64,000 bases of DNA from Candidatus Cloacimonetes bacterium HGW-Cloacimonetes-3 (GCA_002840645.1 PHBO01000006.1:1-64000), one strand, 5' to 3'. Shown: positions 19,741 to 31,367, counted from the stretch's first letter. The notes: generated from the sequence alone by a model not told the origin. Made by a program: numbers and translations.

Positions 19741-22686
19741 ATGTTTAAAGTGATTCTAATGATCATCCTACTTGCCCTTACTTGGATGAATGCCGTTTTT
19801 GCCGCAAGGCTAACACCCATAGAGAACTTTGATAGCGGGGAAGTTATCCTTTCGTCGTGGGCAACCGAAGATATAAATCCGGATTCATGGAGCATGGATA
19901 CAAACACACCGGATGGATCAGCGTATTGCCTGAAACTATATGGCAACATGTGGAAGTATCAGGAAATAAACCCACATGCAGTTGATAGCGTTGGGATTAT
20001 CCAGTTGAAAGTGAAAACATCGAGCGGTGGCAGAATACAGGGGATTGGTTTTACAGACGGGGTTAATCAATTGTTCTACAGTTTTGCCGGAACTGCCATA
20101 TTGGATTTAGAAACATGGATTCCTGTTTATCAAGGGGCTATGACATCAGGAGTTTGGAATGCGTATCTGCTTCCCTTAGCTTCTGATTGGCAGGCTTTTT
20201 TTGAATATCTTCCCACAATTACTGGCTTGATATATGTGAACGACTCTGATGGAACAAGCAACAAAACAATGTATATCGATGCTATAGAAGACATCAGCTC
20301 AGATATACCTGTAGCACCACAAGTTAGCATTATTGCCGGTGTTCCGGTGTATGCTAAGCAAGTTGGCATTAGTTTTGAGAGCGTTGTATTTGATCCGGAT
20401 AGCAGTATCTTTTCTTACGAATGGACATTTGGAGATTCAACCACAAGCGTAGAAGCTAATCCGATGCATTGGTTTACTTGTTATGACGCACACAGTTATA
20501 CTGTGTCACTTAAAGTAAGAGATGATACCGGGAAATACGGTTACGCTTCCACAGATGTTACCGTTGATCCTGGTCCAAGTAGTTTGCCCTTAACCATGAA
20601 CTTCGTGGGCGATGTGATGCTGGCGAGAGCTTATGAATCGGGCGGCGGAATAATCCAGACACAGGGAGTAAATGCTATCTTTGCACCAACAAAGCCAATC
20701 TACGGTGATGTGGCAGATGTTAGCGTTGCAAATCTGGAGGTAGTGTTATCCAACATGGGCACTCCTCACCCCACAAAATCAGTTATATTCCGGGGTAATC
20801 CTGCAAACATCAGCGGGCTTGTGTACGCAGGCATAGATGTAGTTAGCACGGCAAATAATCATACTCTGGATTATGGAGTACTTGCTCTTCAACAGATGCG
20901 GGGTTTGCTGGATTCCAACGGTATTATCCATAGTGGTTCCGGGGTAAATACCTACGATGCATATCAGCCTGCTTTTATCAACCAAAAGGGTTTGAATATC
21001 GCTTTCTTAAGAAGTAGTGACAGAACAGGTCAATACAACAATGCGCAGCCATATCTTCAGGCGGGATACGACAAACCGGGTTTTGCCTATATGACCCCCT
21101 ATTACATCCAACAGCAGCTTGAAGCAGTGGAAAGCGTGGCAGATCTGAAGATTGTGGAAATGCACGGGGGAAGCGAGTATTCTCTATCTCCAGGTTCCGG
21201 CTATGATAAGGGTAATCCGTTTGCGCTTGATCTTGAAGACGAGGATTATAACTATCGCAGCGATGTACCTCACCAATGGGATATTGATATCAGGCACAGC
21301 GCGATTGATAGCGGGGCAGATTTGGTAATTGTTCACCATCCGCATATTATCCAGGGTTTGGAAGTATATAATAACAAGCTGATTGCACATTCACTTGGTA
21401 ACTTTGTGTTTGATCTTGATTACCCAGAAACTATGCCGAGTATGATCTTGTATGCTGATGCTTACGAGGATAGATTCGACAACTTTAGCATAAAGCCTGT
21501 GTTTATCGACGGATATATCCCCAAACCTGCAACAGGTGAATTGGGCTTGCATATACTGGACTACTTAGCAATGCGCTCCCGAGAGCTAAACACAAGGCTG
21601 TGGGTGGATAAAAACAGTATGCAGGCAAGGGTTTTAATGGAGGATGATAACCCCTCTATATGCACAAGCCCGTGCAGTATTTACAAAAGTCTGGATTCTC
21701 ATGTGCCCGGGTTCAATCAAACAGCTCCTATTAACTTGCCGAGAATGGGTTCCATAAGTGATATAACTTCCATAGAACCCGCTGGCAATGCGCAGATACG
21801 CTTGGGAGCGGAAAAGATATGGTATGGCAATTTTGAGGACGAGGGATCGTCTTTTTGGGCACCTCCATTGTATTCAAGCACAGAGTTTGTTGACGGCAGT
21901 AAAAGTGCATGGTTGAGTGTCGTTGGTAGTGGATCAGTTACTTCAACGATTCCCAAACGCACCAAGATATATGATAATTCCAGAAAATACTCTTTACACG
22001 GGTGGATAAAAACCGAAAACTCCGGGGGTTCTACTATCACTATTCGCTATTTTAGTGCCCGTACTTCGGGATCTGCATTATCATCTGAGAATATCTGCAT
22101 ACCTATTACGGGGACGAATGATTGGGCTTTCTTTCACCAGGAGATCACAATTCCTTCTAACGGGTATTATTATGACATCCGGCTAAGCCATATAGGTAGT
22201 TATGGAGTATCTAACTCCTGGTTTGATAATGTGGGACTGATAGAATGGACATCATGGGCAGACCCTTGGGATCTTAGCAATATTCCTTGGCCCAATAACT
22301 ATTACTGGATTCAGGCGAGATCGCTCCTGGACATGAAATCACTTTGTATCTCATTTAATGAGAAATCTTTCTACAATACTCCACCGGAGATTATTGCGCC
22401 CCTGGGCACGCCAATTCCATCTCTATCTGTGTATCCAAATCCCTTTAATCCAACCACAACTATCAGTTGCTATCTTCCCATAGCGGGGAATGTCTCGGTA
22501 GAAGTGTACAATATCAAAGGGCAACTGGTGAAGAAGCTAATTCATGGCTATTTAAACATTGGTAATCATCAATTTATCTGGGATTCGGAAGACGATAACA
22601 ATCGCAAAGTATCTTCTGGTATTTACTTCCTCCGTATTCAGTCCGGCAAACATTGTGTCGTAAAGAAAATGGTTTTGATGAAGTAA
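19741..22686 (+). CDS. Secreted CapA-family protein (poly-gamma-glutamate synthesis CapA-like) with PKD domain and FlgD/T9SS-like C-terminal domain
   Basis: PKD-like YEWTFGDSTTSVEANPMHWF; CapA-like NFVGDVMLAR, ANLEVVLS, NNHTLDYG, HHPHIIQGLE; C-term SVYPNPFNPTTTISCYLP...SSGIYFLRIQSG. Confidence 0.9.
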   Translation: MFKVILMIILLALTWMNAVFAARLTPIENFDSGEVILSSWATEDINPDSWSMDTNTPDGSAYCLKLYGNMWKYQEINPHAVDSVGIIQLKVKTSSGGRIQGIGFTDGVNQLFYSFAGTAILDLETWIPVYQGAMTSGVWNAYLLPLASDWQAFFEYLPTITGLIYVNDSDGTSNKTMYIDAIEDISSDIPVAPQVSIIAGVPVYAKQVGISFESVVFDPDSSIFSYEWTFGDSTTSVEANPMHWFTCYDAHSYTVSLKVRDDTGKYGYASTDVTVDPGPSSLPLTMNFVGDVMLARAYESGGGIIQTQGVNAIFAPTKPIYGDVADVSVANLEVVLSNMGTPHPTKSVIFRGNPANISGLVYAGIDVVSTANNHTLDYGVLALQQMRGLLDSNGIIHSGSGVNTYDAYQPAFINQKGLNIAFLRSSDRTGQYNNAQPYLQAGYDKPGFAYMTPYYIQQQLEAVESVADLKIVEMHGGSEYSLSPGSGYDKGNPFALDLEDEDYNYRSDVPHQWDIDIRHSAIDSGADLVIVHHPHIIQGLEVYNNKLIAHSLGNFVFDLDYPETMPSMILYADAYEDRFDNFSIKPVFIDGYIPKPATGELGLHILDYLAMRSRELNTRLWVDKNSMQARVLMEDDNPSICTSPCSIYKSLDSHVPGFNQTAPINLPRMGSISDITSIEPAGNAQIRLGAEKIWYGNFEDEGSSFWAPPLYSSTEFVDGSKSAWLSVVGSGSVTSTIPKRTKIYDNSRKYSLHGWIKTENSGGSTITIRYFSARTSGSALSSENICIPITGTNDWAFFHQEITIPSNGYYYDIRLSHIGSYGVSNSWFDNVGLIEWTSWADPWDLSNIPWPNNYYWIQARSLLDMKSLCISFNEKSFYNTPPEIIAPLGTPIPSLSVYPNPFNPTTTISCYLPIAGNVSVEVYNIKGQLVKKLIHGYLNIGNHQFIWDSEDDNNRKVSSGIYFLRIQSGKHCVVKKMVLMK

Positions 22687-22760
22687 GAGCAAAATGCTTG
22701 ACTAAAACACGGCTTCATTTTCCCGTGTAAGTAACATTACATACAGGTTCAGGAGTTTAC

Positions 22761-23433
22761 ATGCGCAAGTATCTTATCTGCCTATTAGTCATATTATTCG
22801 GGCTTAACCTTGCTGCCCAGGATTCAGGAAAAAACCAAGTTAAGTTTGCACTAATCTCCTCTCCTGTATATGATCTTGATCTACGCCTTTCAAATGAGTT
22901 GCGCAGAATCTATGTAACTGCTCAATTCTCTGTAAAACAAGATAGTTTGAATGTTGCGGATTACTATAGTTTCTTTGTAAATCAGGATGTTAGGATAGAG
23001 CAGATATTTATAAACGAGAAACTTACAGCCCCGATTCTTACCACAAATCTGCAAGCGGAGCACTTTATCCCCGTGCTTCCTGTACCTGCTCTTTTAGACA
23101 CAAACTCGGTTATGATATGTTATAGCTTTAAGCAATCAGATATGGTATCTAAAGCAGATTCACTAAGTTTTAAAGTGAAGTTCTGGGTTCCCACTCCCGA
23201 GTGGCAGCCCAATTCTGATGGTTCCAGCATGATAGGTTATCTTACCGATCATTATTGGTTTCCACGTAATATAGAGACAAGCAGTACCGTTAACATCAAG
23301 CTGCTAAGCTCTGCTTATTACAGGCTTGAGATTGAAAGACCATGTTTGTGGACAGATAATTCGGGGATACGAACGCATCGTGGGTGTTTTCAGGATAGCC
23401 CGGGACGATCGACATTTTTGAAGATTATTAAAG

Positions 23434-23438
<5 letters not shown>
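22761..23438 (+). CDS. Secreted protein resembling the N-terminal region of M1-type peptidases; possibly truncated
   Basis: Signal peptide (MRKYLICLLVILFGLNLAAQ); WVPTPEWQPNSDGSSMIGYLTDHYWFPRN; stop codon lies inside the tRNA-Thr gene. Confidence 0.5.
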
Positions 23439-23510
<72 letters not shown>

Positions 23511-23518
23511 GCCTTAGT

Positions 23519-23558
23519 AGCGGTTTGCCCATAGTATTGTGGCAAACCGCTTTTCTTT
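23519..23558 (+). terminator. Rho-independent terminator after tRNA-Thr
   Basis: agcggtttgcc-catagtattgt-ggcaaaccgct followed by tttctttg. Confidence 0.85.
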
Positions 23559-23672
23559 GTGTTGTTGTACTACTATGTAGCTGTCGGTGAGGATTTGTAA
23601 GGAAAACTGAATACAATTTTCTTGACTGTTTATGCAAAGCCAAAAACAGTGCCAAACAAAGAAGGAGTACTG

Positions 23673-25652
23673 ATGTGCGGAATAGCTGGTATCTTTAGCC
23701 TGAACAAGCAACCTGTTGATGTAGCATTGCTACATGCGATGACGGATAAAATCCGCCACCGGGGTCCGGATGACGAAGGCTATCTTCTGGTGGATAATGT
23801 CAAAAGTACCATGAAGAGCTATTCAGGCAGGGAATCCACAGAAACGATAAAGGAAAAATATCCTTCCTTAAAACACAATTCCAAAGCAACACTTGGGCTT
23901 GGATTCAGACGCCTGAGCATTCTGGAACTGCATGACTGCGGGCACCAACCAATGGTGGACGAAGAGTTGCATATCGCCCTCAGCTTCAACGGAGAGATTT
24001 ACAATTACATAGAGCTTCGCACCGAGCTTGAAGGTATGGGCTATAGCTTTGCAAGCCAATCCGATACAGAGGTTATCATCAAAGCGTATCATGCTTGGGG
24101 AGAGGACAGTGTGGTGCGTTTTAACGGTATGTGGGCATTTGCGCTTTGGGATGGCAGAAACCAACGACTATTTTGTAGCCGGGACCGATACGGAATAAAA
24201 CCGTTCTATTATGCTCTGAACAACGAGTTTATCTATTGGGGCAGCGAGATTAAGCAGCTGCTGTTAGCACCTATCAACAAGAACCTGAACAAAGCCATGA
24301 TTTGGCGTAGCCTGAAGATAAACTCCATGTTAGTTTATGATGATGAGACCTATTGGCAAAATGTCCATAGCCTCAAACCGGGTAACAACTTAAGCGTGAT
24401 GAATGGTTGTGTGGAGATAAAGCAGTATTACTGCTTAAATATAAGTAGTTTCGAACAATCTACCATGTCCTTTAACAAAGCAGTTGAAGAATATCAGGCT
24501 ATATTCCTTGATGCCATAGCGATACAGCTACGAAGTGATGTACCCGTGGGGGCTTCACTATCGGGAGGCATGGATTCCTCTGCTATAGTTTGCTCCGCTG
24601 TGCGTAGAATGGCAGAGCCCATGCACACCTTTTCTTCCTATTATGCCGATACACCCGCTTTGGACGAGCGTAAATGGATAAACAAGATAGTGAAATATAC
24701 GGGTAGCCATTCCCATCTTGTAACACCTACGGCGCAGAATGCCATGGCTTGGTGGGAAATGGCAACCGAACTGAACGACCTGCCGATAGCAGCGGGATTT
24801 GTATCGCAATATGCGGTAATGCACAAAGCACACGAAACTGGGATAAAAGTTCTGTTAAGCGGGCAGGGATCAGATGAGCTAAGTGCTGGCTACAAACACG
24901 CCTCATATCGCTACTTTGCGGATTTGATACGAGGAGCTAAGCTCGGTAAACTTCATAAAGAACTTCATGCCTATCTACCTAAAGGTAAAACAGGAGAGAG
25001 TATAGCTATGCTTGGTAAGATAGGTTTGTCAGCTTTGTTACCTGAGTCCGAGCTTTATAAACTGGAGTTTAACCATCTACGTTTTGAGCCCTTTAACCAC
25101 AATTTCACTTCAGATGCCAAGCATGAAGCAGGTGAGAAGATATTGAAGCACATTGGCGATATCAAGGCATCCAGACTTTCTAACTTCCTGTACAACATGA
25201 TGCATAACACCTCCATTCAAACGTTGCTGCACTTTGAAGACCGAATCTCAATGGGCAATTCCGTGGAAAGCAGAGTACCCTTTTTAGATCACCGACTGGT
25301 AGATTTGGTGTTTAGCTTACCTTCACACTACAAGATAAAGCCGCCTTACACCAAGCTTATTCACCGTAAAGCGATGCAGCCTTTGATACCTGAAGATATT
25401 TTCCGACGCAAGGATAAAGGCATCTTTTCCTCTCCTTTTTATGAACAATGGATGCGAGGGGAAATGAAGGGCTATCTGTCTGATATTATGTCCAGTTCCG
25501 CATTTCGCAGCAGGCGCATCTGGAATCTCCCCAAGATAAACCAACAATGGCAACGCTATCTTAGCGGAGATCACAAACCAGCAGAAATGCTATATCACAC
25601 TTTTGCTTTGGAAATCTGGTTCCGAAGCGTTTATGACCAAGGAGTATCATGA
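23673..25652 (+). CDS. asnB: Asparagine synthetase (glutamine-hydrolysing)
   Basis: Cys2 start MCGIAGIFSL (the ORF upstream extension to 23622 is not coding), SGGMDSSAIV PP-loop, SGQGSDE. Confidence 0.95.
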   Translation: MCGIAGIFSLNKQPVDVALLHAMTDKIRHRGPDDEGYLLVDNVKSTMKSYSGRESTETIKEKYPSLKHNSKATLGLGFRRLSILELHDCGHQPMVDEELHIALSFNGEIYNYIELRTELEGMGYSFASQSDTEVIIKAYHAWGEDSVVRFNGMWAFALWDGRNQRLFCSRDRYGIKPFYYALNNEFIYWGSEIKQLLLAPINKNLNKAMIWRSLKINSMLVYDDETYWQNVHSLKPGNNLSVMNGCVEIKQYYCLNISSFEQSTMSFNKAVEEYQAIFLDAIAIQLRSDVPVGASLSGGMDSSAIVCSAVRRMAEPMHTFSSYYADTPALDERKWINKIVKYTGSHSHLVTPTAQNAMAWWEMATELNDLPIAAGFVSQYAVMHKAHETGIKVLLSGQGSDELSAGYKHASYRYFADLIRGAKLGKLHKELHAYLPKGKTGESIAMLGKIGLSALLPESELYKLEFNHLRFEPFNHNFTSDAKHEAGEKILKHIGDIKASRLSNFLYNMMHNTSIQTLLHFEDRISMGNSVESRVPFLDHRLVDLVFSLPSHYKIKPPYTKLIHRKAMQPLIPEDIFRRKDKGIFSSPFYEQWMRGEMKGYLSDIMSSSAFRSRRIWNLPKINQQWQRYLSGDHKPAEMLYHTFALEIWFRSVYDQGVS

Positions 25653-26536
25653 AAAGCCTTACATACATAGCCTTACTTATGGGATTGTTACTATCCCTAT
25701 GCTCTTGCAAAATTGTAAAAAAACCAAGTGTGGAGCGGATTCAGGATATTAGAGTAGTATCCATCAATCCCGATAAGAGCATTGTGAACGTGTCTCTTAT
25801 TGTCCGTAATCCCAATGGATATAAATTAAAACTGAATAAGCTCAGCCTGGATTTATTGAATAAAGATCGAGGCAAAGTAGGGATGGCATCGCTCGCCAAA
25901 GATGTGGAGATACCCAAGAAAGCCTCTGTGAACCTGGATTTTATGGTGGAACTGGATACCCGTCCCGTGGTTAAGATGGTAAGCAGTTTAGATCAGAAAG
26001 TGCAGTTCTTTGTGGTGGGAAAGGGGCAGGGCAAGGCATTGGGAATGGTGCGTGATTTCGAATTTGACGAACCTTTCGAACTGGATTTAAAAGACCACAT
26101 AGAAAGTCTTCTCACTCGTTTTTCCGCTTCAGGGCAGAGCTTGTTTAAGGTGCAGCGTACCAGCGTGGAAAAAGTGGGGCTTAGCGAGACAGAATTGCAA
26201 GTAAGCTTCATAATATTAAACCCCTACGGCTTCAGTTTTAATTTAAGGGGCTTCCCTGCTGAAATATATGTAAACAACAAGCTGGTAGGCAAGGGTAACT
26301 TACAGAACCAAATGAGGTTCGATGAAAGCATCTATTCCAAGGATGGAGTGATGGCTTTCAAGCTTAGTAATTTTAAATCGGCTATCGGAGCAGTTTCGGG
26401 TGTTTTTAAAGGCGAGGTTGCTTACACAGTGAAGGGGAAAGTGATAATAGATGCATTGGGGATGGAAGTAGTGCGCCCTTACGAATACAAGGGTAGCATA
26501 CCTTTAAGCCTTTGGGAATTAATACTTAAACCATAG
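25649..26536 (+). CDS. LEA14-like (WHy domain) lipoprotein
   Basis: Lipobox-like LLLSLCSC; two beta-rich repeats (VSLIVRNPNGYKLKL, VSFIILNPYGFSFNL). Confidence 0.75.
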   Translation: MKSLTYIALLMGLLLSLCSCKIVKKPSVERIQDIRVVSINPDKSIVNVSLIVRNPNGYKLKLNKLSLDLLNKDRGKVGMASLAKDVEIPKKASVNLDFMVELDTRPVVKMVSSLDQKVQFFVVGKGQGKALGMVRDFEFDEPFELDLKDHIESLLTRFSASGQSLFKVQRTSVEKVGLSETELQVSFIILNPYGFSFNLRGFPAEIYVNNKLVGKGNLQNQMRFDESIYSKDGVMAFKLSNFKSAIGAVSGVFKGEVAYTVKGKVIIDALGMEVVRPYEYKGSIPLSLWELILKP

Positions 26537-26610
26537 ACCCCCAGAAATGGCTTGACATAATACAAATGACATTGCATGTTGCAATATGCCTTTAAATAAG
26601 GAGAATAAAG

Positions 26611-28206
26611 ATGAAAAAGCACCTTTTATTTCTCATGATTCTTGTCCCGTTGTTCTTGTTTGCACAAGCTTTAACGGATGAGCTAAGCATCCCCGGTGAC
26701 CCTTGTGTGGAAGAGGACGCCGATTACCCTGATGCTGCTGTTTACGGAATGAGCGGAGCAGTAGGCACCGTGATAAGTGGCAACGAAACCTATTCCCAAG
26801 TGCGCTTACTACCTCAGATAAACGTTGGTAAGCTTGGTTTTGGCTTGGATGTGGATTTACTTATCGACAGCGAAGGTCAGGTACGCAAAGAGGACTGGGA
26901 CACCTGGGAAGATTATGTAAACAAAATTTATTTCATCAGTTGGGCAAGACGCAAGGATCCCTTCTACTTCAAGGTGGGGTGCATACCTGATTACACTCTG
27001 GGGCATGGCTTGATCTTTGATCACTATTCCAATATGCTCCGCTACCCGGAAGTGAAGAATGTGGGTGCGTATGTGGGGATAAACACGCCCTATTCGGGGC
27101 TTGGTTTTGAGGCTTACACCCATAATATTCACCAGAATGAAATCCTTGCCGGCAGAGTAAGCGTAAACCCGTTGGCATTGCTGGAAATCCCTCTGTTAGA
27201 GAAGCTTAAGATAAGCGCTAATGTGGGTATAGACCGCAATCAATATGGCAAGTACGAAGATGAAGACAACGATAAAATCCCCGATGTCTATGATAAGTTC
27301 CCCAACGACGCTAACCATTGGCTTGATACCGATAACGACGGTATCCCCGATGGCATGGATATTGATATAAATGGCAATGGAATAATAGATCATCCAGATT
27401 ACAATTCTTATGTAGCTCAGTGGTTCCCGGAAATAGTAGCCCAGAATACCACAGGCTATGTGTTTGATACCAGTGTGTTGCGGGACACGGTTCAAGCTTA
27501 TCCCAAAGACGATGACGTGCTGGTGTACAGCATGGATTATCAGATTCCCCTGGTAGAAGGAGATTTCTTCAGCCTGGCTAATTACGGCGAAATAGCCATG
27601 ATAGACGGCTATGGTTCAGGGGTAATTTTCCCCGGATTTAGCAGCAAGTTCCTTATCTTTGATGCCAAGCTGGAGTTCCGCAATTTCGGTGAGCAATTCC
27701 TTCCCGGTTATTTCGACAGATTGTATAACAATCAGCGCTCCTATGTGCAATATCTGGAACGTCCTACTGGTGGTAAAGAGTGGTCACTTGCCACCAAGGA
27801 AGCTTCGCTGGCAAGCATCGAGCCTTCTTTGGGTTGGTTCGGCTATCTACGTGCCAATATCTATGATATGATTTATGTGAAAGGCGCATATCAGGATATG
27901 TATGGCGAGAGCACCTTTCTTGGCAAATCACTGTGGGCAAGCATTTCTGTAAACCCCACCATGATTTCCAAACTTAAGGAAGCCACGATATACTATTCGC
28001 AGACAAACGTGAACTATATCAATTTCAAGTACCCCAGAAACAACAATTCCAATGTTATGGGAAGGCTTGTTTATGCCATTTCGGATAATACCAATCTCGT
28101 GGGACGATACAGCGAAATTTACAGCGATCTGAACGGAGATGGTAATATCAAAGGCAAGGATGAAGTTCAGGAAATGTTTAATTTTGGAGTGGAATTCACC
28201 TTCTAA
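26611..28206 (+). CDS. Putative outer-membrane protein with thrombospondin type-3-like Ca-binding repeat
   Basis: Signal peptide; DEDNDKIPDVYDKFPNDANHWLDTDNDGIPDGMDIDINGNGIID; C-term FNFGVEFTF. Confidence 0.72.
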   Translation: MKKHLLFLMILVPLFLFAQALTDELSIPGDPCVEEDADYPDAAVYGMSGAVGTVISGNETYSQVRLLPQINVGKLGFGLDVDLLIDSEGQVRKEDWDTWEDYVNKIYFISWARRKDPFYFKVGCIPDYTLGHGLIFDHYSNMLRYPEVKNVGAYVGINTPYSGLGFEAYTHNIHQNEILAGRVSVNPLALLEIPLLEKLKISANVGIDRNQYGKYEDEDNDKIPDVYDKFPNDANHWLDTDNDGIPDGMDIDINGNGIIDHPDYNSYVAQWFPEIVAQNTTGYVFDTSVLRDTVQAYPKDDDVLVYSMDYQIPLVEGDFFSLANYGEIAMIDGYGSGVIFPGFSSKFLIFDAKLEFRNFGEQFLPGYFDRLYNNQRSYVQYLERPTGGKEWSLATKEASLASIEPSLGWFGYLRANIYDMIYVKGAYQDMYGESTFLGKSLWASISVNPTMISKLKEATIYYSQTNVNYINFKYPRNNNSNVMGRLVYAISDNTNLVGRYSEIYSDLNGDGNIKGKDEVQEMFNFGVEFTF

Positions 28207-28237
28207 TCCGTTATTGTATAATAATATAAAGCTACTT

Positions 28238-28264
28238 GGTGCCAGGCTTCGGCTTGGCACCTTT
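28238..28264 (+). terminator. Hairpin terminator
   Basis: ggtgccaggc-ttcg-gcttggcacc followed by tttatctt. Confidence 0.75.
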
Positions 28265-28298
28265 ATCTTAGCGGCTTGCTTGCATTAATTACGCTTGT

Positions 28299-28352
28299 AT
28301 TACGGATGAAATACGCATCCCATCCGTAATTCATGCGTAATTCATCCGTAAT
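28299..28352. repeat. Family C palindromic intergenic repeat, copy C1
   Basis: attacggatgaaatacgcat - 14 nt - atgcgtaattcatccgtaat; 19/20 arm complementarity; 11-bp periodicity (gtaattcatgc/gtaattcatcc). Confidence 0.88.
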
Positions 28353-28475
28353 TCCGGCAGGGAAGGTTAGCCGAAGTCCTCTTCGACGGTAGCTTACACC
28401 CCCTTCGCAGAATGATTTTACAATTCATTTGACAGCTTGGCTAAGCTAAAAAAACTGCCCTAAATGAGGTGAAGT

Positions 28476-31364
28476 TTGAAAACAAAAATCATTATCAAAG
28501 GCGCACAGGAACATAATCTTAAGAATATAGATCTGGAAATCCCCCGCAACAGTCTGGTAGTGTTTACCGGTGTGTCCGGTTCGGGTAAATCGTCTCTGGC
28601 ATTTGATACTCTCTATGCTGAAGGGCAAAGGCGTTATGTGGAGTCCCTTTCCGCCTATGCTCGTCAGTTTCTGGGGCAGATGGAAAAGCCTAAGGTAGAT
28701 TATATCGAAGGGCTTTCCCCTGCGATTTCGATAGAGCAGAAGGCTTCCAGTAAGAATCCGCGCTCCACCGTGGGTACCGCTACAGAGATATATGACTACC
28801 TGCGTGTACTTTTTGCCCGTGTGGGCAAACAATACTGCTACAACTGCGGCGAGCCGGTTGGCTCACAATCTGTGGACCAGATGATAGAGCACCTGATGGA
28901 TAGCCACATGGGGACTAAACTGCAAATCCTTGCTCCGCTGGTGCAAAATCGTAAGGGAGAGCACAAGGACGAACTGGAACAGCTTAGGCAGGAAGGCTTT
29001 GTACGCGTGATGATAAATGGGGCGTTGCGCAATTTGGATGAGGACATTGTCTTAGACAAAAAGAGCAAGCATAATATAGATGTGGTTATCGATAGAATCG
29101 TGCTGAAAGAGGGCATAGAGAGCCGTCTGGCGGAATCGCTGGAACTGGCTTTGAAGCTTACGGAAGGCGTGGTTAAAATAGACTACAGCGATGAAGGCAG
29201 GGAGCTGATCTTATCTGCTGCGAACGCTTGTGCCCACTGCAACATAGGCTTCGAAGAGCTTGCCCCGCAAAGCTTTTCCTTCAATAGTCCCCTGGGGGCT
29301 TGCAAGCTGTGTAACGGCTTGGGTTATAAGCTGGAGTTCGATCCAGACCTTGTTATCCCTGATCCCGAACTGAATATCATGGAAGGCGCAGTGGCGGCAT
29401 GGGGCAAACTGGAAGCCAAGCAGGATAGCTGGACTATGAATACGATAAAAAACCTTGCTAAAGCCTATAACTTTTCACTAACCACACCTTGGTACAAGCT
29501 TCCGGACATAGCAAAACAGCTAATCCTGTACGGTTCTAAAGGAAAGAAGTTCAAAATAGCCTGGCAGAACGAACGGGGAAGCGGAGAATTTATGATGCGC
29601 TTCGAAGGCATTATTCCTCAGCTGGAAAGGCGTATGCACGATACGACTTCGGAGGATATGCGCCGCTATTACATGCAGTTTATCAGCGACAAACCCTGCC
29701 CGGAATGTGAGGGACAGAAGCTGAAACCCTCCTCCCTGGCTGTGAGAATTGGCGATAAAAACATCGGCGATATTACTGCCATGAGCATTGCAGAGGCGTA
29801 TAAGTTCTTTGGGGATCTAAAACTTAGCGGTAATAAGCTGCTAATCGCCACGGAAGTGCTAAAAGAAGTTCGCAACCGTCTGGGCTTCCTGCTGAGCGTG
29901 GGTTTACACTATTTAAGCTTAGACAGGCGTTCTCCAACTTTGTCCGGGGGAGAAGCTCAGCGCATCAGGCTTGCAAGCCAGATTGGCAGCCAGCTTGTGG
30001 GCGTGATGTATATTCTGGATGAACCAAGCATTGGCTTGCACCAAAGGGATAATGCAAAGCTGGTGCAAATGCTTGTCCAACTGCGTGATCTGGGCAACAC
30101 CGTGATAGTTGTGGAACACGATGAAGATACCATGCGTGCTGCTGACGGTATTGTAGATTTCGGTCCCCGAGCAGGGATATTTGGCGGCCAGATTGTGGCG
30201 CAAGGCACCATTGAAGAGATCATGGCGCACCCTGATTCGCTTACTGGGGCGTATTTATCGGGCAGAATGAAGATACCCATTCCGGAAAAGCGGGTGAAAG
30301 CAGATGAGCGTGTGATATGCCTTAATAATGCTACCCATAACAACCTGAAGAACCTTACCGTGGAAATACCTATCGGCTTGTTTGTCTGTGTAACGGGTGT
30401 ATCGGGCAGTGGGAAAAGCAGCTTGATAAACCAGACGCTATCGCCATTTCTGCACAACAACTTCTATCGCAGTTCGCATAAAGTGGGGAGTGTGGATTCT
30501 ATTACCGGGATAGAGCATATAGATAAGATTATTTCTATAGATCAGCAGCCCATAGGGCGCACTCCGCGTTCAAATCCCTGTACTTATATTAAGCTGTTTG
30601 ATCCCATCCGTAATTTATTTTCGGAGCTACCCGCATCCAAGATGCGTGGCTATAAACCCGGACGTTTTTCCTTTAATGTAAAAGGCGGACGCTGTGAGAC
30701 ATGTGAAGGTGCCGGGCTGAAACAGATAGAAATGCACTTCATGGCTGATATCTATGTTACCTGCGAGGTGTGCAAAGGCAAGCGCTATAATCACGAAACC
30801 CTGTCTATCCGCTACAAAGGCAAGAACATAGCCGAAGTTCTGGATATGGACGTTCAGGAAGCTATAGAGTTCTTTGATGCCATCCCCTCCATCAAACAGA
30901 AACTGAAAACCCTGCACGAAGTAGGCTTGGATTATGTGAAGCTGGGGCAATCCTCCACCACTCTTTCCGGTGGCGAAGCGCAGCGTATCAAGCTATCGCG
31001 TGAACTAAGCAAAACATCCACCGGCAATACTTTATACCTTCTGGATGAACCCACCACAGGCTTACACTTCGATGATATTAACAAGCTGCTGGGAGTGCTA
31101 AAAAAGCTGGTAGCTATGGGCAACACGGTAGTGGTGATAGAGCATAATCTGGATGTGATAAAAAGCGCAGACTGGGTGATAGATTTAGGTCCCGAGGGTG
31201 GACAAGAGGGCGGAAAGATTATTGCTTTCGGCACACCTGAGGACATTATCAAAGCCAAAGATTCCGCCACGGGATATCATTTGAAGCAGCACTATGATCG
31301 TGAGAGTAAGCAAGGTAGCACTAACCCCGTAAAACGCAAAAAAACTACCTCCAAAAAGCCATAA
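28476..31364 (+). CDS. uvrA: Excinuclease ABC subunit A
   Basis: [35 protein letters not shown], CxxC zinc motifs, [15 protein letters not shown] start. Confidence 0.98.
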   Translation: MKTKIIIKGAQEHNLKNIDLEIPRNSLVVFTGVSGSGKSSLAFDTLYAEGQRRYVESLSAYARQFLGQMEKPKVDYIEGLSPAISIEQKASSKNPRSTVGTATEIYDYLRVLFARVGKQYCYNCGEPVGSQSVDQMIEHLMDSHMGTKLQILAPLVQNRKGEHKDELEQLRQEGFVRVMINGALRNLDEDIVLDKKSKHNIDVVIDRIVLKEGIESRLAESLELALKLTEGVVKIDYSDEGRELILSAANACAHCNIGFEELAPQSFSFNSPLGACKLCNGLGYKLEFDPDLVIPDPELNIMEGAVAAWGKLEAKQDSWTMNTIKNLAKAYNFSLTTPWYKLPDIAKQLILYGSKGKKFKIAWQNERGSGEFMMRFEGIIPQLERRMHDTTSEDMRRYYMQFISDKPCPECEGQKLKPSSLAVRIGDKNIGDITAMSIAEAYKFFGDLKLSGNKLLIATEVLKEVRNRLGFLLSVGLHYLSLDRRSPTLSGGEAQRIRLASQIGSQLVGVMYILDEPSIGLHQRDNAKLVQMLVQLRDLGNTVIVVEHDEDTMRAADGIVDFGPRAGIFGGQIVAQGTIEEIMAHPDSLTGAYLSGRMKIPIPEKRVKADERVICLNNATHNNLKNLTVEIPIGLFVCVTGVSGSGKSSLINQTLSPFLHNNFYRSSHKVGSVDSITGIEHIDKIISIDQQPIGRTPRSNPCTYIKLFDPIRNLFSELPASKMRGYKPGRFSFNVKGGRCETCEGAGLKQIEMHFMADIYVTCEVCKGKRYNHETLSIRYKGKNIAEVLDMDVQEAIEFFDAIPSIKQKLKTLHEVGLDYVKLGQSSTTLSGGEAQRIKLSRELSKTSTGNTLYLLDEPTTGLHFDDINKLLGVLKKLVAMGNTVVVIEHNLDVIKSADWVIDLGPEGGQEGGKIIAFGTPEDIIKAKDSATGYHLKQHYDRESKQGSTNPVKRKKTTSKKP

Positions 31365-31367
31365 ACT

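Noticed and set aside
23622-23672. N-terminal extension of asnB
   Set aside because: Class II glutamine amidotransferases need Cys2; MCGIAG begins at 23673 with its own SD-like sequence.
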